A stretch of DNA of 64,000 bases from Pararhodobacter sp. (GTDB lineage Bacteria > Pseudomonadota > Alphaproteobacteria > Rhodobacterales > Rhodobacteraceae). The first letter of the stretch is position 1; the number at the start of each line of letters is the position of its first letter. Made by a program: the position numbers and the translations under genes. The notes below the pieces were generated by a model that was not told where the DNA came from, did no database searches, and saw only the letters and a program-made list of their open reading frames with translations. Below are positions 58,865 to 64,000 of this stretch, piece after piece. The stretch spans positions 1 to 64,000 of the forward strand of contig JAFIEK010000019.1 of NCBI GenBank assembly GCA_020832545.1, given 5' to 3'.

Positions 58865-61231
58865 CTATCGGGCAGGCGTCAGAACAATCACCCGTTCGGT
58901 CACCGCATCAACCGCCGCACGGGAATAGCTGAGCGGCTTGTAGGTGCCGGTCAGCCAATCGTGCTGCAGATCGGTGTAATGGTCGGATTGCGGGTCGCCC
59001 GACTGACCCGGCAGGTTGATGAACAGGCTATTGTCCCATGCGCCGACATCAACCACCATCCGCACCGATGGCCCGGTGATGGCGGCGAAATCAGACGGAC
59101 GATACGCGGCATACATCGGCGTCGATCCGCTGCCGCCAAGGTTCATCGGCTCAAGCCGCAGGCCAGCAACCCCGGGACAGACCGGGGCCAAGGCGTGGGT
59201 CAATGCCAGCCGGTGTACCCTGCCCCACTCCCAGCTTGCCGGGTCATCGCCCAGCGTGATCTTGCAATCACACCATGCCGCAACCAGCGTCTGCTCCAGA
59301 AGCGTGTCCAACCGGGCGTCTGACCCCGGGCCAAACCAGGCGCCCGGTCGCTCCAGCAGGTCGGTCACCGACTGGATATCGCCGGGCTGCAACAGGGCTG
59401 CCATGACGTTGTCAGCGCCGAAAGCCCGATAGAGGGCGGGTTTGAGATGGCGCGTCACCCAGACCTCATAGAGCGCGGCGGGCGACGAGGTCGCGCCACA
59501 GACATGGTCCCAGCCCGCCAGATGCGCCTGTGCGGCACGCGCCTCCTCGCTGCCCAGAACCGCAGCTGCGACTACGCGACATCCACGCGCCGCCGTGTAC
59601 GAATAAAGGTCATTCTGAAGCGCGCAGGCCTCTTCCAGTGTGTGCCCGGAGCTGGCCCCGAGGACGGCATGAATACGCTCCGCACGGCTTTTGTCGATCC
59701 ACTCATAACCGATGCCGGAGGCATCATGGTTCCAGCCTGCGGGCAGGTTCATTTCGTTGGCAGTGGCGACAAAGCCCGCCTCCGGATTGACCGCCGAGGG
59801 CAGTTCATCAAGCGAGCGATAGCCTGCCCATTCATAGCGCCCGTCGCCCGGCACAGGCACCAGCCCGTTCCAGTTGGGCCTGAGCGGCGTGGCCCCGACA
59901 GCCTGCCAGGCGATGGTACCGCTGGTGTCGGCATAAAGATGGTTGATCGACGGCGTGCCCCAACCGCGCAGGGCGGTCTGATACTCCGCATGGGTGCGCG
60001 CATGCATCACCGACAGGCTGGCCATATAGGGGGCCGCGCCCGGCTCGGTCCAGACGGTGCGCAGCCCATAGGCGCGCTGGTTGGCCGGGTCTTCGTGCAG
60101 CACCGGGCCGTGACGCGTGAAGCGCAACATGTGCGATTGATCAGCATAGCCCCGCACAGTGAAGCGTTCCTCAACCTCTTCCATCTCGCGCCAGACACCC
60201 TCATGGCGATAATGCTGTGGGGCACGCGAGTTGGTGTCATAGACCATGACGTCTTCCTGATCCGCACCGAAGATGGTGATCGAAAAGGCGATCTGCCCGT
60301 TGTGGCCCATCGTGATACCAGGCACCGCGGGTTCGCCCGCACCGACCACATCGAAGCCCGGCATCGACAGATGTACAAGGTAGCGCACCGACGGCAGGGT
60401 ATGCGCACGGTGCGGGTCCATCGCCATGATCGGTCGGCCTGTCGCAGTGCGCGATGGTGCAACCGCCCAGTTGTTGGACCCTTCGCTGTCGGCCGCCTGC
60501 ACCACATCGCCCAGCGCATCCACAGCGCGCCAGAGCCCGGCCTGATCGAGCGTTGCCGCCAGCCGTTCGGGCGAGAAGGACACGGGCGCGGTGGCCAGCT
60601 TGAAGGTATCGAGAACTGCCAACGGGATGCTGGCAAGGTCCAGATCCGGTGCGCCCTGCGGATCAACCGGCGGCAACACCTGCTTGCGCAGCGCGTCCAG
60701 AACAGCGGCCTTGTCACCGCCATGGCCCAGCACCTTCGCGCGGATTACCTCGGACAAAGCGTTGCGGGTCAGGCAATGGCTGCGAATGCGCACGACATCT
60801 GCAGGCGCCCAGCGCGCGGGGCGGGTGTTCATCTGCTGAAACTCCACCGGCAAGGGCGCGCGCCCGGCCTCAACCTCGGTCAGATAGGCGTTGATCCCGG
60901 CGGTGAAGGCGGTGCAGATATCCTCGGAATCGGGGGCATAGGCGGCCCATTCCGCCGCCATGTCACCGCGATAAAGGAACAATCGCGCGGCCTGATCCTG
61001 CGCCAGATAGCCCGGTCCGAAATCTGCTGCCAGAAGCCCCAGCCCCCGCTTGCGCCACAGATCGATCTGCCACAGCCGGTCACGCGCGGCGTTGAAGCCC
61101 TGCGCGAAGAACAGATCAGGCTGGTTCGCGGCGCGGATATGGGCCAGACCAAAGCGATCCACGGCAATCTCGACCGGCTCGGCCAGACCCTCCAGCGTAT
61201 GCGTCCCGGATGATTGATTGGTTGACTTCAT
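58865..61231 (-). CDS. Penicillin acylase family (Ntn) hydrolase
   Basis: The 788-residue proenzyme has the S45 family order: alpha part (VDRFGLAHIRAANQPDLFFAQGFNAARDRLWQIDLWRKRG), spacer, and the autoproteolysis site EGS-NNWAVAP, with the nucleophile Ser starting the beta chain. MDPHRAHTLPS, MGHNGQIAFS and the beta-chain segment ATANEMNLPAGW follow. No N-terminal signal peptide is visible, unlike most periplasmic members, so it may act in the cytoplasm. Substrates in the family range from beta-lactams to acyl-homoserine lactones. Confidence 0.9.
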   Translation of the reverse strand: MKSTNQSSGTHTLEGLAEPVEIAVDRFGLAHIRAANQPDLFFAQGFNAARDRLWQIDLWRKRGLGLLAADFGPGYLAQDQAARLFLYRGDMAAEWAAYAPDSEDICTAFTAGINAYLTEVEAGRAPLPVEFQQMNTRPARWAPADVVRIRSHCLTRNALSEVIRAKVLGHGGDKAAVLDALRKQVLPPVDPQGAPDLDLASIPLAVLDTFKLATAPVSFSPERLAATLDQAGLWRAVDALGDVVQAADSEGSNNWAVAPSRTATGRPIMAMDPHRAHTLPSVRYLVHLSMPGFDVVGAGEPAVPGITMGHNGQIAFSITIFGADQEDVMVYDTNSRAPQHYRHEGVWREMEEVEERFTVRGYADQSHMLRFTRHGPVLHEDPANQRAYGLRTVWTEPGAAPYMASLSVMHARTHAEYQTALRGWGTPSINHLYADTSGTIAWQAVGATPLRPNWNGLVPVPGDGRYEWAGYRSLDELPSAVNPEAGFVATANEMNLPAGWNHDASGIGYEWIDKSRAERIHAVLGASSGHTLEEACALQNDLYSYTAARGCRVVAAAVLGSEEARAAQAHLAGWDHVCGATSSPAALYEVWVTRHLKPALYRAFGADNVMAALLQPGDIQSVTDLLERPGAWFGPGSDARLDTLLEQTLVAAWCDCKITLGDDPASWEWGRVHRLALTHALAPVCPGVAGLRLEPMNLGGSGSTPMYAAYRPSDFAAITGPSVRMVVDVGAWDNSLFINLPGQSGDPQSDHYTDLQHDWLTGTYKPLSYSRAAVDAVTERVIVLTPAR

Positions 61232-61395
61232 CAGGGCATCCCCTCGTTCCCGGAACCGCCATGCCGACGGCAGGGGGCAATCATGGCGCGAAGCCAGAAC
61301 AGGAACAAGGCGATCATGTTGTCATTTCATACTGACGAAGCAAGAAACCGGTCGAAGCCGCCGCACCGCCAAAGCCAACTCGGTCCAGCCCGGGG

Positions 61396-61893
61396 CTATC
61401 CGGCGGGCGTGAACGGGCAGCGCCCCGGTTTGATGTCGATCAGCGGTGTGCCCGACACGCACTCAAGACCGCGCACGATCAACCTGTTCCCCTCGCGTCG
61501 AACCAGCGCCACGCTCGACAGGCCGATCGGGTTCGGCCGGATCGGTGAGCGCAGTGCGAAAGTGCCGCGCGGACCGGTGCCATGCCGGGGGTTCTGCACG
61601 AGCAGGTCTCGCCGCGACAGATGCAGCCAGTACAGAACATCAAGATGGGTAAAGGCCTCGATCCCGTCCAGCGCCCGTGACCAGTTCGGATCAACGACAA
61701 GGGCACATTCCGGGCCGTCATCCCTGCCTTGATGCGGGCAATCCGCACGCCGGGGCCAGGGGGTTTCGATATGGCCGATGAAGGCCAGCGTGGCATCAGT
61801 TGGCAACGGTGCATCGTTGGCCAGTTCCTTCGGACGGATCGCCTGCCAGCCATTCTCGGTGCTATCGGACGGAGGCACGTGCTGGTCAGCCAT
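61396..61893 (-). CDS. trmO: tRNA (N6-threonylcarbamoyladenosine37-N6) methyltransferase TrmO
   Basis: The 165-residue protein matches the TrmO/UPF0066 family: IGHIETPWPRRADCP, ALDGIEAFTHLDVLYWLHLSRRD and FALRSPIRPNPIGLSSVALVRREG. It methylates t6A37 of tRNA-Thr. The frame is open 56 codons further upstream, but the start MADQHVPPS is closer to the family start. Confidence 0.88.
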   Translation of the reverse strand: MADQHVPPSDSTENGWQAIRPKELANDAPLPTDATLAFIGHIETPWPRRADCPHQGRDDGPECALVVDPNWSRALDGIEAFTHLDVLYWLHLSRRDLLVQNPRHGTGPRGTFALRSPIRPNPIGLSSVALVRREGNRLIVRGLECVSGTPLIDIKPGRCPFTPAG

Positions 61894-62276
61894 TTCACAA
61901 GACCTTTCCTGGTTCCCTGATGTCACAGCCGCACAGATGACAGGCCCGCGGCGAGACAGCACAGGTCCCGGCAAAGCCGGCAAGGTATGCAGCAGCGGAA
62001 AAAAACATTCGCACCGGGCCATGACCATATCGAACTTCTCATCGCTCACAAGCGCGATCAACCCCAGCCACCCCGCCGCCGCCTTTGGACCTATTCCCTG
62101 ATAAGGCCTGCCGGTTTTGTGGAGCGCGGCGCAATCAGCAGGGGCTTCAACCCGGTGCCTACCCAGTGACGGATCAAGCTACTGAGCCAGATTTCAACGC
62201 CCCGGCCCACTGCGGATCCTGTTTAAGGGCGATCCGGCCCTGGTCTTGCAGCCCGCTTTGAAACACCTGTTCTGCC
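61894..62276. other. Intergenic stretch without recognisable gene
   Basis: Between trmO and the acyl-CoA dehydrogenase gene, both on the minus strand, I see no convincing frame, tRNA or strong terminator. The first 168 bases continue the trmO frame but lack family similarity. Confidence 0.5.
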
Positions 62277-63407
62277 TCAGCCCATCCCCCGCAGAATCAG
62301 CATTTTCTGGATATCCGAGGTGCCCTCGTAGATCTGGCAGACACGCACATCGCGGTAGATCCGCTCCACCGGAAAATCCGCCGTGTAGCCATAGCCACCG
62401 AAGGTTTGCAATGCGTCGGAAACAATGCGCTCGGCGGCCTCGGAGGCAAAGAGTTTGGCCATCGCCGCTTCGGTCAGGCAGGGCTGGCCGGCGTCTTTCA
62501 GACTTGCGGCATGCAGCACCAGTTGGCGCGCGGCCTCCAGCTGGGTGCGCGCATCAGCCAGCCGAAAGCCCACCGCCTGATGATCGATCAGCGGTTTGCC
62601 GAATGAAACTCGCTCGCGCGCATAGGCCACAGCGCCATCCAGCGCGGCCTGCGCCATGCCCACCGATTGCGCGGCAATGCCGATGCGTCCGGTCTCCAGC
62701 GACGACAGCGCGATGCGATAGCCCTCACCCTCGGCACCGATGCGCAGATCTTCCGGGATCTCCAGACCGTCAAAACGCAGCGCGCAGGTGTCCGAGGCCG
62801 CCTGACCCAGCTTTTCCTCAACCTTCGCAACGTGATAGCCTGGCGCGTCAGTCGGGGTCAGGAAGGCGGTGATGCCCGATTTCCCCTCATGCCCCTGCAT
62901 GCGTGCAAACAGGATCGTCCAACCCGCGATCTGGCCTGAGGTGATGAACACCTTCTCGCCGTCCACCACATAGCTGTCACCCTTGCGCACCGCACGGGTG
63001 CGGATCGCGGCGGCATCAGACCCCGCCTGCGGTTCGGTCAGTGCAAAAGCACCGATGAATTCCCCGGCGGCGGCGGGCGTCAGAACCCGCGCCTGCTGCT
63101 CAGCCGAGCCATAGCGTTGCAGGATCGCGTTGAAGGGCGCGTTATGGACGCTCATCACCGTGGACACCGCGCCATCCCCGGCTGCGATCTCGATCAGCGC
63201 CAGCGCATAACTGACGTAGTCCGCCCCCACGCCGCCCAGATCTTCGGGCACGGTCATGCCAAGAAAGCCAAGATCGGCCAGCCCCTTCAGCACCTCGGGT
63301 TCGATCGCGCGGGCGCGGGCGCGGGCATCGGCGCCCGGTGCCAGCACCTTTTGTGCGAAATCGCGCGCGGTGTCGCGGATCATGCGCTGTTCGTCATTCA
63401 AAACCAT
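62277..63407 (-). CDS. Acyl-CoA dehydrogenase
   Basis: The 376-residue flavoenzyme has the standard order: FAQKVLAPGADARARA N-terminal helices, AFALTEPQAGSDAAAIRTRA, VFITSGQIAGWTILFARM, QTFGGYGYTADFPVERIYRDVRVCQIYEGTSDIQ with the catalytic glutamate in YEGTSDIQ. It introduces a trans-2 double bond into acyl-CoA and passes electrons to ETF. Short- or medium-chain specificity is likely but not proven. GGGAGGG lies before the ATG chosen. Confidence 0.93.
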   Translation of the reverse strand: MVLNDEQRMIRDTARDFAQKVLAPGADARARARAIEPEVLKGLADLGFLGMTVPEDLGGVGADYVSYALALIEIAAGDGAVSTVMSVHNAPFNAILQRYGSAEQQARVLTPAAAGEFIGAFALTEPQAGSDAAAIRTRAVRKGDSYVVDGEKVFITSGQIAGWTILFARMQGHEGKSGITAFLTPTDAPGYHVAKVEEKLGQAASDTCALRFDGLEIPEDLRIGAEGEGYRIALSSLETGRIGIAAQSVGMAQAALDGAVAYARERVSFGKPLIDHQAVGFRLADARTQLEAARQLVLHAASLKDAGQPCLTEAAMAKLFASEAAERIVSDALQTFGGYGYTADFPVERIYRDVRVCQIYEGTSDIQKMLILRGMG

Positions 63408-63459
63408 GCGACCCTCCCTGCCCGCTCTGCAAGCGGGGCTTGTGCTTTTGCAGAAATCC

Positions 63460-64000
63460 TCATTCGGGGTAAAGCACGCAGGCGACCTCATGTCCCGCGC
63501 CCACACGCCGACGCTTTGGAGACGAGTAGTGCGGGAAGTGCACGACCAACGCGCCCGCGTCTTCGGTGATCTGTGCGGTTTCGGCGAGCGAAGCCGGTCG
63601 CGTCGCCAGCACGTCGGCCAGTTGCGCGCGCGCTGCCGCCGCGCCTTTCGGCGCAGGCAGGCGCACCGTCAGACCGTCACGTTCCGGCGTGCCCAGAGCA
63701 TCACGCGGCTTTGCCGTCAGGTCCCATTCGGCCAGCGCGGCGATCACGTCGCGCCCCTCCCAGCCGCAAACCGGGGTGGCCAGCGGGCAACGGTTGTGGA
63801 AGCGGCAGCCGTTGGGGACGTCGATGGCGGAAGGGATCTCGCCTGCCGATTCCAGTGGCGGTTTTTCAACCGACGGGTCAGGTTCAGGCGAGGCATCAAG
63901 CAGCAGGCGGGTATAGGGGTGTTTGCGCTCGGATATGACCTTCTCGGTCGGCCCCACCTCGACAATCTCACCCAGATACATGATCGCGGTGCGGTCAGCG
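63460..64000 (-). CDS. Oligopeptide/dipeptide ABC transporter ATPase, C-terminal part (cut by window end)
   Basis: The visible 180 residues are the C-terminal part of a DppF/OppF-type ATPase: RTAIMYLGEIVEVGPTEKVI, HPYTRLLLDASPEPDP and the oligo_HPY domain with CRFHNRCPLATPVC and final CVLYPE. The catalytic half lies beyond the window. A linker of about 70 residues before the last cysteine is longer than in standard DppF. Confidence 0.88.
   Translation of the reverse strand, partial: ADRTAIMYLGEIVEVGPTEKVISERKHPYTRLLLDASPEPDPSVEKPPLESAGEIPSAIDVPNGCRFHNRCPLATPVCGWEGRDVIAALAEWDLTAKPRDALGTPERDGLTVRLPAPKGAAAARAQLADVLATRPASLAETAQITEDAGALVVHFPHYSSPKRRRVGAGHEVACVLYPE

Noticed and set aside
58601-59323. 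244-codon frame overlapping the end of the chemoreceptor and the acylase gene
   Set aside because: More than half is antisense to the acylase; only the first part could be real, so it was listed as an ambiguous gap.
59447-61213. 588-codon plus-strand frame opposite the penicillin acylase gene
   Set aside because: His/Arg-rich shadow frame without recognisable domains; the minus-strand acylase explains the region.

Overview
The window reads as a GC-rich chromosome segment of an alphaproteobacterium, most likely Rhodobacteraceae. The indications are the phyR / nepR-ecfG general stress module, two TRAP transporters, a BtuBFCD-CbiZ corrinoid locus, and dense operons with 4-base ATGA overlaps. 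The left edge is a 52-base poly-C run that looks like an assembly or sequencing artefact. The right edge cuts an oligopeptide-type ABC ATPase gene. Layout, left to right. 0.1-7.5 kb is housekeeping: an M20 amidohydrolase, mazG, an N-carbamoylputrescine amidase, NAD kinase divergent from glyA, an esterase-like hydrolase, small membrane and lipoproteins, and tRNA-Val(UAC). 7.7-10.2 kb holds an ECF sigma factor and RskA-like anti-sigma factor divergent from a two-domain fasciclin protein, the same trio as mycobacterial sigK-rskA-mpt70/83. 10.3-12 kb encodes a membrane cytochrome b and a Tat-exported molybdopterin oxidoreductase. 12.1-20.1 kb is a corrinoid operon behind one cobalamin riboswitch: TonB-dependent receptor, BtuF, BtuC, BtuD, CbiZ and a dedicated ExbB-ExbD-ExbD-TonB energiser. 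20.3-23.7 kb is a TakP-like TRAP transporter. 23.7-25.2 kb is a ferric-reductase-like flavocytochrome. 25.2-30.5 kb is an alternative heme-copper oxidase operon with subunits I and III fused in one 837-residue chain; the K-pathway lysine is replaced by glutamine. The most striking part is 30.6-41.8 kb, a general stress response island. It carries phyR, nepR, ecfG and a sensor kinase, surrounded by small membrane, envelope and PRC-barrel or CsbD-type stress genes. By eye I find eleven exact matches to the alphaproteobacterial EcfG promoter GGAAC-N16/17-CGTT: ten between 31.7 and 39.2 kb, and one before the oxidase operon at 25.2 kb. Two of the ten do not precede a protein gene. Each is followed within about 100 nt by a strong intrinsic terminator, which predicts two short stress-induced RNAs with exposed C-rich motifs, comparable in concept to Caulobacter GsrN or Rhodobacter CcsR RNAs. 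The phyR and nepR promoters are interleaved on opposite strands in 32 bp. 42-53.8 kb is a catabolic cluster for nicotinate or a related N-heteroaromatic acid, in two convergent units. One unit is enamidase, DUF1185 protein and a NicR-like MarR regulator. The other is a molybdenum hydroxylase (two genes), 6-hydroxynicotinate reductase, a UPF0280 protein, a second DUF1185 protein and a TRAP transporter. This is the reductive route known from Eubacterium barkeri, without its later enzymes. 54-64 kb holds ferredoxin-NADP reductase, cobT, a chemoreceptor, a penicillin-acylase-family hydrolase, trmO, an acyl-CoA dehydrogenase and the ABC ATPase fragment. Functions are assigned from recognisable motifs and context only; no database search was possible.
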